A stretch of DNA of 6,245 nt from Candidatus Segatella albertsiae (GTDB lineage Bacteria; Bacteroidota; Bacteroidia; Bacteroidales; Bacteroidaceae): NCBI GenBank assembly GCA_002451555.1, contig DKCU01000152.1:1-6245 (forward strand). The letters are read 5' to 3'. The position numbers and the translations under genes are program-made. The notes beneath the pieces are model-generated. The model was not told where the DNA came from. It made no database searches and saw only the letters and a program-made list of their open reading frames with translations. This document shows positions 1 through 6,245 of this stretch, one piece after another (positions within the stretch are counted from its first letter, which is position 1; every line of letters begins with the position of its first letter).

Positions 1-612
1 TTGGATAGTGCCAAGGAGCGCTTGGAATGCGAGCACGGTATGGTGCTCAACAATCCTGCCTACACAACCTACCACGTAGAGATGGGTGAGATTTCCTCTT
101 ATCCAGAGGGTTACAAGGAGAACGCTGGTATCTTCTGCCACAACAATCCTTGGGTTATCATCGGCGAGACCGTAGCGGGACGTGGCAACGATGCGTGGAA
201 GCACTACACCAAGATTCTGCCAAGTTACGTGGAGGAAAAGTACCAGACCTTGCATAAGGTGGAGCCATACGTAAACTGCCAGATGGTGGCTGGTAAGGAT
301 GCCGCCAAACCTGGTGAGGGCAAGAACTCCTGGTTGACCGGTACTGCCGCTTGGATGTGGTACACCGTATCAGAGTTCATCCTCGGCATCAAGCCAGACT
401 ATGAGGGATTGAACATCGACCCTTGTCTGCCAAGCACCGCCAAGGAGTACGAGGTAAACCGCAAGTTCCGTGGTGGCGAGTACCATATCGTGGTGAAGAA
501 TCCTGATGGCAAGGAGAAGGGTGTGAAGCAGATTACCATGGATGGCAAGGCCATCGAGGGTACCGTTATCCCTTGCGCTGCTGGCAAGCACGAAGTGATT
601 GTTGAAATGTAA
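1..612 (+). CDS. GH94 disaccharide phosphorylase, C-terminal part (cellobiose phosphorylase-like)
   Basis: This is the last 203 residues of a glycoside hydrolase family 94 enzyme; the gene begins left of the window, so the TTG at base 1 is an internal leucine codon and not a start. GH94 enzymes are cytoplasmic inverting phosphorylases that split a beta-linked disaccharide with phosphate to give a sugar 1-phosphate plus a free sugar. The match is to family landmarks: GEISSYPEGYKENAGIFCHN (residues 29-48), KVEPYVNCQMVAGKDA (86-101), KNSWLTGTAAW (108-118), then LGIKPDYEGLNIDPCLP (128-144) and a C-terminal beta-strand tail. In the family, the His of the FCHNNPW motif and the TGT motif help bind phosphate. 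The catalytic aspartate lies upstream and cannot be checked. Whole family members are about 800 residues, so roughly a quarter is present. Cellobiose is the likeliest substrate from the motif wording, but chitobiose, laminaribiose or another disaccharide cannot be excluded. There is no signal or membrane segment in this part. The gene converges on the glycosidase gene at 856-2856. Confidence 0.93.
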   Translation: MDSAKERLECEHGMVLNNPAYTTYHVEMGEISSYPEGYKENAGIFCHNNPWVIIGETVAGRGNDAWKHYTKILPSYVEEKYQTLHKVEPYVNCQMVAGKDAAKPGEGKNSWLTGTAAWMWYTVSEFILGIKPDYEGLNIDPCLPSTAKEYEVNRKFRGGEYHIVVKNPDGKEKGVKQITMDGKAIEGTVIPCAAGKHEVIVEM

Positions 613-642
613 TTTTCAAAAGATTACATTATTATATAAGAA

Positions 643-682
643 GCCCGACAAGAGATGAGCGTCACGCTTACTCTTGTCGGGC
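643..682. terminator. Strong hairpin between convergent genes, probable bidirectional terminator
   Basis: A perfect 12-bp stem, GCCCGACAAGAG (643-654) with CTCTTGTCGGGC (671-682), is topped by a second short stem AGCG/CGCT (658-661 with 665-668) and a TCA loop. It starts 31 bases after the GH94 stop codon. Downstream on the plus strand only ATTTCT follows; on the minus strand the sequence is TTCTTATAT. The T-tracts are modest on both sides. I infer that it ends the GH94 transcript and also stops leftward transcription from the glycosidase gene, for which no other hairpin is visible. Confidence 0.75.
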
Positions 683-855
683 ATTTCTAACTAACCTTAA
701 ACCAAAACTACTGAAATACAAACATAAACTAAAAATCTAACCTGAAAAACAATCTTAATACCTTAATTACAAAGCTATACCTAAGTTTTTCCCAAAACCT
801 ATAATTACATATATAAACCTAAAACCAATTACTTCGTATATAAACCTAAAACCAA
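683..855 (-). other. C-depleted, AGGT-rich 3' untranslated region of the glycosidase gene
   Basis: No gene is visible here. Read on the minus strand, as the tail of the glycosidase mRNA, this stretch has only five C residues in 173 bases. It carries seven AGGT motifs, seen on the plus strand as ACCT at 694, 740, 760, 779, 797, 817 and 844. Five of the successive spacings run 18-20 bases apart (740 to 817). Some units share more than the core, for example ACCTTAATTACA at 760 and ACCTATAATTACA at 797. Whether this is a functional RNA element or an AT-rich decayed tandem array cannot be decided from sequence alone. Confidence 0.5.
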
Positions 856-861
856 TTACTT
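810..861. repeat. Perfect 25-bp tandem repeat spanning the glycosidase stop codon
   Basis: Bases 810-834 and 837-861 are identical over 25 bases, giving a 27-bp period with a two-base spacer (CG). The right copy contains the last lysine codon and the TAA stop (856-858) of the minus-strand glycosidase gene. The left copy therefore repeats the AAG-TAA end of the gene in the same reading frame, just after the true stop. A short slipped-strand duplication is the simplest origin. Confidence 0.9.
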
Positions 862-2856
862 AGTTGGATACAGCCAAATGCCATAAGTGAAGGCATCGCT
901 CCACTTCTGTGGCTTCGCCTCTCCGTTTCTCCACCACTGACCGATGTTGGCAAATGGAGTAAGGATGAGGTCAACAGGATTGCCCTTGTAGGTTCCCTTC
1001 GCCTTGAAGCATTCCGCCATCATCGTAGGATCTACCTTCTCGATAGCCACTGGCTTCTGGTTGACATCCACTCTCAAATCCCTCTCTATGTTACAATCGT
1101 CGTTATGCAACTGTGGGTTCCAAACCATATCTACGCAATATACCACAGGACCACGGAGGTAAGCATAAGGAATGCGGTTGGTAGCCTTCTCATTGTACAT
1201 GATTTCACCATCCTTCAGATAATATTTCTGATAATCGGCATGATGCTCACGCTTCACCCATCCTTCTTCCATCGGGAAGGTGATGACCAACTTGTCGCCC
1301 TTCTTCCAATTACGATTCAACTTATAGTAGCTTCCAGGATTCACGCCCTCCAAAGTCTTTCCATTAAGACTGATGCTTGGATTCTTGCACCAAGATGGAA
1401 TACGGAGATTCAATTCCTTGTTGGCACCCTTGTTGATAGTCAACTCCACCTGTTCGTTGGCAGGATAGTTGCCTGTGATGGAGAACTGGAAGTCCTTGCC
1501 GTCATAGTTGGCATCCACAAACTGGTTGACATAGAACTCTTTGCCTTCCTGTGCATAGAAGAAAGTAGGAAGCAACGAGATGATACGGTGACCACTCGCC
1601 GTACAACAGTCAGGACCATGGAAATAGCCAGTAGGCTTCTCACCATTAGGAGCTGTATGATAACGACAGGTTCCCTCGGCAGCATCCTGTGCAGCGAAGA
1701 CATGGTTAATCATCAGTCGCTCCATGGCATCAGCATACTTAGGATTGCCAGTCAACTGGAGGAGCATCTGCGACAACTGCATCCACGACATAGTGGCGCA
1801 ACTCTCCACGATGTTGCCGCTCAATGGTTTCACATAACCGTGTTCATAGTGCTCAGCCACACTCACGCCACCGGTGATATACATCTGACGTTTGGCGATG
1901 TCATTCCATGCACCCTCCACCTTGCGGAGCAAACTCTTGTCGCCCGTAATGCGGTAGAGACGAAGGAAGCCCATGAAGTTCATGTGGAAAGTATGAGAAT
2001 GAACGTATGGTTGCAACTTATCCACGCCCAACTTGCCATCAGCCACCGAGTCGAGACGAGAGAAAGCATCCCAACCACCCCACTTGTCGATGTTGGCAAC
2101 TACCCACTTGGACCAGTCGAGATACTTCTTCTTGCCCGTAATCTCATAGAGTCGAGCCACAGGGTCACAAAGCAATGTTCCTTCCCAAGCATAGTGGACG
2201 CTATGACCAGCGAAATCGCTCTGACCATTCAAAGTCTTGTGCTTGTTTTCAGGAGCACGAAGAGTCTTGGAAGGCCAGAACTCATTCTTCCCCGGACCAA
2301 AGTTCGCCAAGAAATAATCAGCGAGACGTTCTACTGACTTCAAGGCTTTCTTGTCGCCCGTCTCCTCATAAACGGTCTCGAAAGCATGGAACACGAAGTA
2401 AAGTTCGTATGGATCCATACCACGGATAGGACGCTTTGCCGAGCGATAGCTCTTGGCAGTGGCACCCAGATAACCACTTGGCTCCTGAGAGGCAATAATG
2501 CGATAGAGTTCCTTCTGTGCCTTCTCATAGAGAGCCTTGTCCTTACCTTGGATAGCCGAGAGATAAGCACTCTCTATCCACTTACCGTGCTGTTCAGCCT
2601 TGGTCCAATCCCAAGCCGTATGCTGACGATTTACAACGAAATCCACATATTTATCTATAGGGAAGTTCTTGAGATATACATCACGGTTCAGTTTCATGCG
2701 ATCACCGATGAAGCCATCGATACCAGAAATCTCAGAGACCTTCACTGGAGTTTCCAAGAGTGTCACCTTGTCGTTTTTGTCTGCAAAGACTGGAAGTGCC
2801 AAAGCAGAAGCAACAAGTACCGTCATTGCCTTGGATGCAATTTTGTTTTTTATCAT
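856..2856 (-). CDS. Secreted DUF1680-family glycosidase (GH127/GH146-like, probable beta-L-arabinofuranosidase)
   Basis: This 666-residue protein is probably a periplasmic retaining glycosidase that removes L-arabinofuranose or a related sugar from plant glycans. It opens with a Sec signal peptide: basic MIKNK, a hydrophobic core at about residues 11-24, and likely cleavage after VFA at 25. There is no lipobox cysteine. An (alpha/alpha)6 barrel fills about residues 30-430. The family active site is visible: Glu335 as the likely acid/base, Glu351 and Cys353 (motif ESC), and the pair Cys417-Cys418 (motif PDCC). In the GH127 enzyme HypBA1 the equivalent Glu, Cys, Cys, Cys set binds zinc and the first cysteine of the pair is the nucleophile. 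The 16-residue gap from acid/base Glu to the ESC Glu matches HypBA1. Beta-sandwich signatures follow (LRIPSWC 484-490, YLRGPVVYC 566-574). The pair is followed by TASGHR and not the PPN of HypBA1, so this is a different subfamily and the substrate is uncertain; some GH127 members act on other pectic sugars. The ATG at 2856 is chosen because the signal peptide follows directly. Confidence 0.9.
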   Translation of the reverse strand: MIKNKIASKAMTVLVASALALPVFADKNDKVTLLETPVKVSEISGIDGFIGDRMKLNRDVYLKNFPIDKYVDFVVNRQHTAWDWTKAEQHGKWIESAYLSAIQGKDKALYEKAQKELYRIIASQEPSGYLGATAKSYRSAKRPIRGMDPYELYFVFHAFETVYEETGDKKALKSVERLADYFLANFGPGKNEFWPSKTLRAPENKHKTLNGQSDFAGHSVHYAWEGTLLCDPVARLYEITGKKKYLDWSKWVVANIDKWGGWDAFSRLDSVADGKLGVDKLQPYVHSHTFHMNFMGFLRLYRITGDKSLLRKVEGAWNDIAKRQMYITGGVSVAEHYEHGYVKPLSGNIVESCATMSWMQLSQMLLQLTGNPKYADAMERLMINHVFAAQDAAEGTCRYHTAPNGEKPTGYFHGPDCCTASGHRIISLLPTFFYAQEGKEFYVNQFVDANYDGKDFQFSITGNYPANEQVELTINKGANKELNLRIPSWCKNPSISLNGKTLEGVNPGSYYKLNRNWKKGDKLVITFPMEEGWVKREHHADYQKYYLKDGEIMYNEKATNRIPYAYLRGPVVYCVDMVWNPQLHNDDCNIERDLRVDVNQKPVAIEKVDPTMMAECFKAKGTYKGNPVDLILTPFANIGQWWRNGEAKPQKWSDAFTYGIWLYPTK

Positions 2857-2882
2857 ATTTATACTATTTAAGTTATTAGTTA

Positions 2883-2891
2883 CAAATTATA
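2883..2891 (-). promoter_or_regulatory. Candidate proximal promoter -7 box of the glycosidase gene
   Basis: On the minus strand the sequence reads TATAATTTG, one base longer than the Bacteroidetes -7 consensus TAnnTTTG. It lies 27 bases upstream of the ATG, the same distance as the -7 box of the regulator gene from its own start. No TTTG lies at the expected 19-21 bases upstream; the nearest (2919-2922) is 27 bases away. A weak -33 region would fit an activator-dependent promoter, but this is inference. Confidence 0.35.
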
Positions 2892-2939
2892 CTCTTTATT
2901 AATGTCAATACCTGAAAACAAATTGTGATTTGGAGCGAT

Positions 2940-2979
2940 TTACTATCCTGCAACAATCTTTATTACCTTGCTACCACAA
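2940..2979. repeat. Imperfect 17-bp direct repeat, candidate AraC-type operator
   Basis: Bases 2940-2956 and 2963-2979 share TTAC-N9-ACAA and match at 12 of 17 positions with a 23-bp period, about two helical turns. Direct repeats phased in this way are typical of AraC-family binding sites. The pair sits just upstream of the candidate proximal promoter at 2883-2891, where an activator would bind. Similarity is modest in AT-rich DNA, so chance is a real alternative. Confidence 0.25.
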
Positions 2980-3020
2980 CTAGATAGTAGCCTAGAAAAC
3001 TTCCTATTGGTTTTCGACTG

Positions 3021-3028
3021 CAAAATTA
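3021..3028 (-). promoter_or_regulatory. Candidate distal promoter -7 box of the glycosidase gene
   Basis: On the minus strand this reads TAATTTTG followed by C, an exact fit to the Bacteroidetes -7 consensus TAnnTTTG and identical to the -7 box of the regulator gene. The nearest upstream TTTG (3056-3059) is 27 bases away, not 19-21, so the -33 element is poor. Use of this promoter would give a leader of about 155 bases before the ATG at 2856, starting with a small GAAAAC/GTTTTC hairpin (2995-3015). Confidence 0.45.
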
Positions 3029-3065
3029 GTGCATAAAAAAAGATAACAGCATACACAAATTAGTC

Positions 3066-3111
3066 AAAAAAAGGGAGCAATCGTTCAATAAATACTATGA
3101 ACGATTGCCCC
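3066..3111 (-). terminator. Rho-independent terminator of the regulator gene
   Basis: An 11-bp perfect stem (3077-3087 with 3098-3108), extended by three GC pairs after a one-base bulge (3073-3075 with 3109-3111), encloses a 10-base loop. On the minus strand it is followed directly by seven T residues (3066-3072). It begins about 20 bases after the regulator stop codon. This is a canonical intrinsic terminator and implies that the glycosidase gene downstream is transcribed from its own promoter. Confidence 0.9.
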
Positions 3112-3132
3112 CATACAGGTGAATCATTTACC

Positions 3133-6081
3133 CTATTCTCTATTTTCTCGTTGATATTCACTCGGTGACATACCATAAGTGGCACGGAACACTTGCGAGA
3201 AACTCTTGTGGTCGTTATAACCCACAGTCCACATGACATCCTGAATTGTAGCCGTTTGTTGCTTCAACATCAGTGCCGCATGCTTCATCTTGATGCTACG
3301 GATAAACTCCAATGGAGTCATTTTAGCCACCGCCTTCAACTTCCTGGAGAAGGTAGAGCGAGACATTCCCAGTTCGGAAGCCAGGAAGACCACATCCAGT
3401 TTGTCACTTCCCAAATGCTCTTCCACTATCTTGGTCGCTTTCTCGATGAATCGCTCATCTATCTTAGTCGCCTCAAGTTGCGAATCCATCTCGTATTTCA
3501 CCATGCCTTTCAAACGTTCCACGTTGTCTTGGATGATGCCTAGTTTCTGTTCCATGGTCTTGTCGCCAGCTTTCATGTTTTCCGCTATCGTTCCAATCGC
3601 CATCAAAGGAGTGACAAGTTCTTTCGATACATTGGTGAGGTACTCTTTCTTTCCCTCCACCACATTTTCCTCGATAATCTGGTCGTTGTTTTTCGCAACA
3701 CGCTCCTTGTATCGCTTGACGACTTGCCAAAGGGCAGCTATCAAGAGTAAGAAATAGATGGTGTAAGCCCACCAAGTCTCCCACCAAGCAGGCAAACGAT
3801 GAATCTCGAAGGTGGCAATATGCTTGCTCCAAAGTCCATTCTCGTCGGTGGCCTTCACCTCGAAGACATAATCACCTTTTCCCACCTTATTATATATAGC
3901 AGCATTTTTGCCAACAGGCAGATACACCCAATCTTTATCGACACCTTTCAGACGATAGGCATAGCAGATGCGATTATGGTTACGGAAGTCGAGCGAAGAG
4001 AACTCTATGGTGAGGTTTTGCTCATCCGGCTCTATTTCGATGCTTCCTTTGGTCTTCTTGCGCAAAGGATCCATCCAGATGCTCTTGCCCATCACTTTCA
4101 CGTCGGTGATACGTGGTTGGACATCTTTCTGAACGCTCTCCAAATGCAATCCCGTCTTGAAGGACAACAGACCTGGGATGCCACCGAAATACATATCGCC
4201 ACTCGATGGGTCCCTGAATACAGCACGAGGCAGAAAACGATACTGCACGATGTCATCGTCCTGGGTGGAATACACTCTCACCGCCCCATTCTTAGGGTTG
4301 AACTCTCGAATGGTCTGTGGAGTAACCAACCAGAGATGGTCATTTCGATCCACTTTCACATGATCCACCATGTCGCCATTGAATCCTGCCTGCAAAGTAT
4401 AATCCTTATACGATCGCATATTGGCTGGATTGAAAGCCAATATCTGTCCCTCGCCCGTACTCGTCCAAATCGTTCCGTCAGATGCTATGTCAAGGGTCAA
4501 GAAATCCTTCTCATGAGGATACAACTTCCACTGATGCGACTGCGATATACGGCAGATGCCCTTGTTGCGCACCGTACACCATATATTGCCATCTGCACTC
4601 TGGCAGAAATCACTCACATCACCTATCTTCTCAGATATGCAATACAGCCGACGACGGGCATTGTCATACTTATACACTCCCTCCATCGTACCTATCCATA
4701 AGTTCTGGGCCCGATCCTCGAAGATCACCTCAGCATTGCTTGCAGTCTTGCTCACAGACGACAAATCGACCCGTCTGTCCAATACCATCTGACTGCCCTC
4801 ACGCCTCAACTTGAAGAAAGTATGCGGCAAGGTAAGCACCCAAACGGCATTGCGCTGATGCGACTTCACCAGATAAGGTACGACATCAAGGGGCAAACCA
4901 CTCACATTCGGACACTGTCGATAGCTGATGGGATTACTGAGAGAAGTCCCTCCATTCTCTAGATGACACATATAAAGTCCATTGGTCTCCTGGTAATACC
5001 ACAGCCAACCCTCTTCATCCTTACACAATGTAACGATAGCAGGAATATACGACGTGGCATCGAGCAACGGTTGGTAGGAATAATTGATGACATCACTTCG
5101 GCGGAAACTCACGACGGAGCTGAAATAGTCGAAAGACGCTATCCATATATCCCCATCCTTAGCCTGATAGATGTTGGAAACGGTCTTCTTCTCGGGTGTA
5201 AACAGACCTTGGGTCGATACTTGCTCCAATCGACCGCCACCTACAGGACGGAAAGCATAAAGATAATCCCAACTTAACATCCAAAGATAATGGTATATCG
5301 GATCTTGAACCACCTGTCGGAACCTTGTAGAACCAAACGAGGCCGGCATCCGTTGCTTCACAAACCGTGAAGCGGCAGATGAAGACTTGGGGGTATAAGA
5401 CCAAACATCAGGACTACCTGTCAACAGCCAATAGGTCCCTGTTTTTGAATCCTCGCACATTCCCGTCACCGATAAATGCCGATTCAACAGTTTAATTTTT
5501 CCCTTTCCATCTACACAATAGAACTCACCATTCAAAGTGGAATAAAACAACTGCCGACTTGTACTCTCATACAACACCATGCACTCCGAGGAGAGTGTAT
5601 GACGCTTACGCAACTTTCCTTGCGCATTCAATTCATACACAAAGTTATTGCACGCCACCCAAATGTCACCGTTCTTTCTTACCAACATTCTCCTCACCGG
5701 ATCATTCCGAAGTCCCGGAACGCCGACTTTCGATATGGCATAAGTCTGTTTGTCCAAGACATACAAGCCCTTATGGGTACCAAACCAAATACGATGGTCA
5801 TTTCCCTCAGCGATGCAATACACGGAGTTGATGTCCAAAAGGCCAGGAGTGATATAATCAGAACGAAAGACATGTACATGATAACCATCGTCACGACAAA
5901 GCCCATCCACCGTTCCATACCACATATACCCCTCGGAATCCTGGAAGATACAAGTGATGGAACTAACAGGAAGTTGAGAGATAACTGACAACTTCGACAC
6001 CCTCACATCAGTCAACTGAGCGTGAGCGAAGGCCACAGATTGCAGAAATACGAATAAAAAGAATATAATCCTCTTCATCAT
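3133..6081 (-). CDS. Kinase-less HTCS-like transmembrane regulator (Reg_prop, Y_Y_Y, membrane helix, AraC)
   Basis: This 982-residue protein probably senses a glycan breakdown product in the periplasm and binds DNA in the cytoplasm. Numbering is from the ATG at 6081. Residues 1-21 are a Sec signal ending in AHA. Residues about 40-645 hold Reg_prop propeller repeats, for example FQDSEGYMWYGT (46-57), GNDHRIWFGTHKGL, FEDRAQNLWIGTMEGV and SADGNIWCTV. A Y_Y_Y domain spans about 680-760, and a single membrane helix 770-788. A short helical segment, about 789-877, contains YLTNVSKELVTPL (814-826), a clear relic of the histidine-kinase HisKA motif (usual form FxTNxSHELRTPL) with Lys820 (codon 3622-3624) in place of the phosphorylated His. 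An AraC domain with two intact helix-turn-helices follows at about 880-979 (VGYNDHKSFSQVFRATYGMSPSEY). The ATPase and receiver domains of a standard hybrid two-component system, usually about 1300-1400 residues, are absent, with no frameshift or stop. The reading frame also has an ATG at 6150, but that lies upstream of the promoter. The adjacent glycosidase is the likely target. Confidence 0.92.
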   Translation of the reverse strand: MMKRIIFFLFVFLQSVAFAHAQLTDVRVSKLSVISQLPVSSITCIFQDSEGYMWYGTVDGLCRDDGYHVHVFRSDYITPGLLDINSVYCIAEGNDHRIWFGTHKGLYVLDKQTYAISKVGVPGLRNDPVRRMLVRKNGDIWVACNNFVYELNAQGKLRKRHTLSSECMVLYESTSRQLFYSTLNGEFYCVDGKGKIKLLNRHLSVTGMCEDSKTGTYWLLTGSPDVWSYTPKSSSAASRFVKQRMPASFGSTRFRQVVQDPIYHYLWMLSWDYLYAFRPVGGGRLEQVSTQGLFTPEKKTVSNIYQAKDGDIWIASFDYFSSVVSFRRSDVINYSYQPLLDATSYIPAIVTLCKDEEGWLWYYQETNGLYMCHLENGGTSLSNPISYRQCPNVSGLPLDVVPYLVKSHQRNAVWVLTLPHTFFKLRREGSQMVLDRRVDLSSVSKTASNAEVIFEDRAQNLWIGTMEGVYKYDNARRRLYCISEKIGDVSDFCQSADGNIWCTVRNKGICRISQSHQWKLYPHEKDFLTLDIASDGTIWTSTGEGQILAFNPANMRSYKDYTLQAGFNGDMVDHVKVDRNDHLWLVTPQTIREFNPKNGAVRVYSTQDDDIVQYRFLPRAVFRDPSSGDMYFGGIPGLLSFKTGLHLESVQKDVQPRITDVKVMGKSIWMDPLRKKTKGSIEIEPDEQNLTIEFSSLDFRNHNRICYAYRLKGVDKDWVYLPVGKNAAIYNKVGKGDYVFEVKATDENGLWSKHIATFEIHRLPAWWETWWAYTIYFLLLIAALWQVVKRYKERVAKNNDQIIEENVVEGKKEYLTNVSKELVTPLMAIGTIAENMKAGDKTMEQKLGIIQDNVERLKGMVKYEMDSQLEATKIDERFIEKATKIVEEHLGSDKLDVVFLASELGMSRSTFSRKLKAVAKMTPLEFIRSIKMKHAALMLKQQTATIQDVMWTVGYNDHKSFSQVFRATYGMSPSEYQRENRE

Positions 6082-6107
6082 GAGTTCTTTATTAAATGTT
6101 TGCGATG

Positions 6108-6139
6108 CAAAATTACAGAAAAAAAAAAGAATTCCCAAA
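6108..6139 (-). promoter_or_regulatory. Bacteroidetes-type promoter of the regulator gene
   Basis: On the minus strand a -33 TTTG (6136-6139) is separated by 20 bases from a -7 TAATTTTG (6108-6115), both exact matches to the Bacteroidetes consensus with normal spacing. The spacer contains a run of ten T residues (plus-strand A at 6119-6128). Transcription should start near 6101, giving a leader of about 20 bases with AAAGAA just before the ATG at 6081. This decides the start: the ATG at 6150 would lie upstream of the transcript. Confidence 0.8.
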
Positions 6140-6170
6140 ACTTTTGACATGAGTTTTGCTTTTTGTAACG

Positions 6171-6207
6171 AAAAAACCCATGGCGAACTTCATCAGCGGG
6201 CCATGGG
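6171..6207 (-). terminator. Probable terminator of a minus-strand gene beyond the right edge
   Basis: An 8-bp stem CCCATGGC/GCCATGGG (6177-6184 with 6200-6207) with a 15-base loop is followed on the minus strand by six T residues (6171-6176). The orientation suits a leftward-transcribed gene ending between 6208 and the window edge. Minus-strand TAG stops at 6220-6222 and 6225-6227 each close a frame open to the edge, but too little is visible to call a gene. Confidence 0.6.
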
Positions 6208-6245
6208 ATTTTCCAAATACTAATCTATGAGTCCACTTGAAAAAG

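Noticed and set aside
1105..2337. 410-codon open frame on the plus strand opposite the glycosidase gene
   Set aside because: It is fully antisense to a clear family member with intact catalytic motifs, its translation shows no recognisable domain, and no promoter or ribosome site precedes it. It is a shadow of codon bias.
2919..2932. Short palindrome CAAAT-TGTG-ATTTG
   Set aside because: Five-base arms of A/T-rich sequence are weak; it does not fit a CRP-type site and there is no second copy.
2983..2989. GATAGTA here pairs with TACTATC at 2941-2947 as a possible stem or operator
   Set aside because: Seven base pairs across a 35-base spacer in AT-rich DNA is expected by chance.
613..3132. 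Searched the intergenic gaps for tRNA, CRISPR arrays, insertion-sequence ends and riboswitches
   Set aside because: No cloverleaf, no regular repeat-spacer array, no transposase frame or terminal inverted repeats, and no recognised riboswitch core was seen.
3799..4701. 300-codon open frame on the plus strand opposite the regulator
   Set aside because: It is antisense to the Reg_prop and Y_Y_Y coding region, has low-complexity His/Ile-rich content and no recognisable family, and fits a shadow frame.
6208..6245. Possible C-terminus of a minus-strand gene at the right edge
   Set aside because: Two frames are open to the edge with TAG stops (about 6 to 8 codons each), which is too short to choose or to support a gene call; only the terminator supports it.

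Overview
The window looks like chromosomal DNA of a Bacteroidales bacterium, probably a Prevotella/Segatella-type gut commensal. The main reasons are a sensor of Reg_prop repeats plus Y_Y_Y domain plus AraC domain, a TAnnTTTG promoter with an upstream TTTG box, periplasmic and cytoplasmic glycan-active enzymes side by side, and AT-rich intergenic DNA. The genus is inferred; the class-level assignment is well supported.

Layout, left to right. The first 612 bases are the C-terminal quarter of a plus-strand GH94 disaccharide phosphorylase (cellobiose phosphorylase-like), cut by the left edge. A strong hairpin at 643-682 follows. Next comes a stretch very poor in G on the plus strand (683-855), which forms the 3' untranslated region of the convergent gene. 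It carries spaced AGGT motifs and a perfect 25-bp direct repeat. The minus-strand gene at 856-2856 encodes a secreted DUF1680-family glycosidase (GH127/GH146-like beta-L-arabinofuranosidase type) with all catalytic and zinc-binding residues visible. The gap at 2857-3132 holds two candidate promoters, a weak candidate operator repeat and a textbook terminator for the next gene. The minus-strand gene at 3133-6081 encodes a large membrane-spanning carbohydrate sensor/regulator. The right end (6082-6245) holds its promoter and another terminator, probably belonging to a minus-strand gene beyond the edge.

The most interesting feature is the regulator. It has the periplasmic propeller, Y_Y_Y domain, membrane helix and AraC output of a Bacteroides hybrid two-component system, but the kinase ATPase domain and the receiver domain are absent. 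What remains of the histidine-kinase dimerisation helix has lysine where the phospho-accepting histidine should be. It therefore probably works as a one-component, ligand-driven transmembrane transcription factor. Its most natural target is the adjacent glycosidase gene, and the pair looks like a minimal glycan-response module without SusC/SusD genes in view. The GH94 enzyme may take part in the same sugar economy, but nothing here links it directly.
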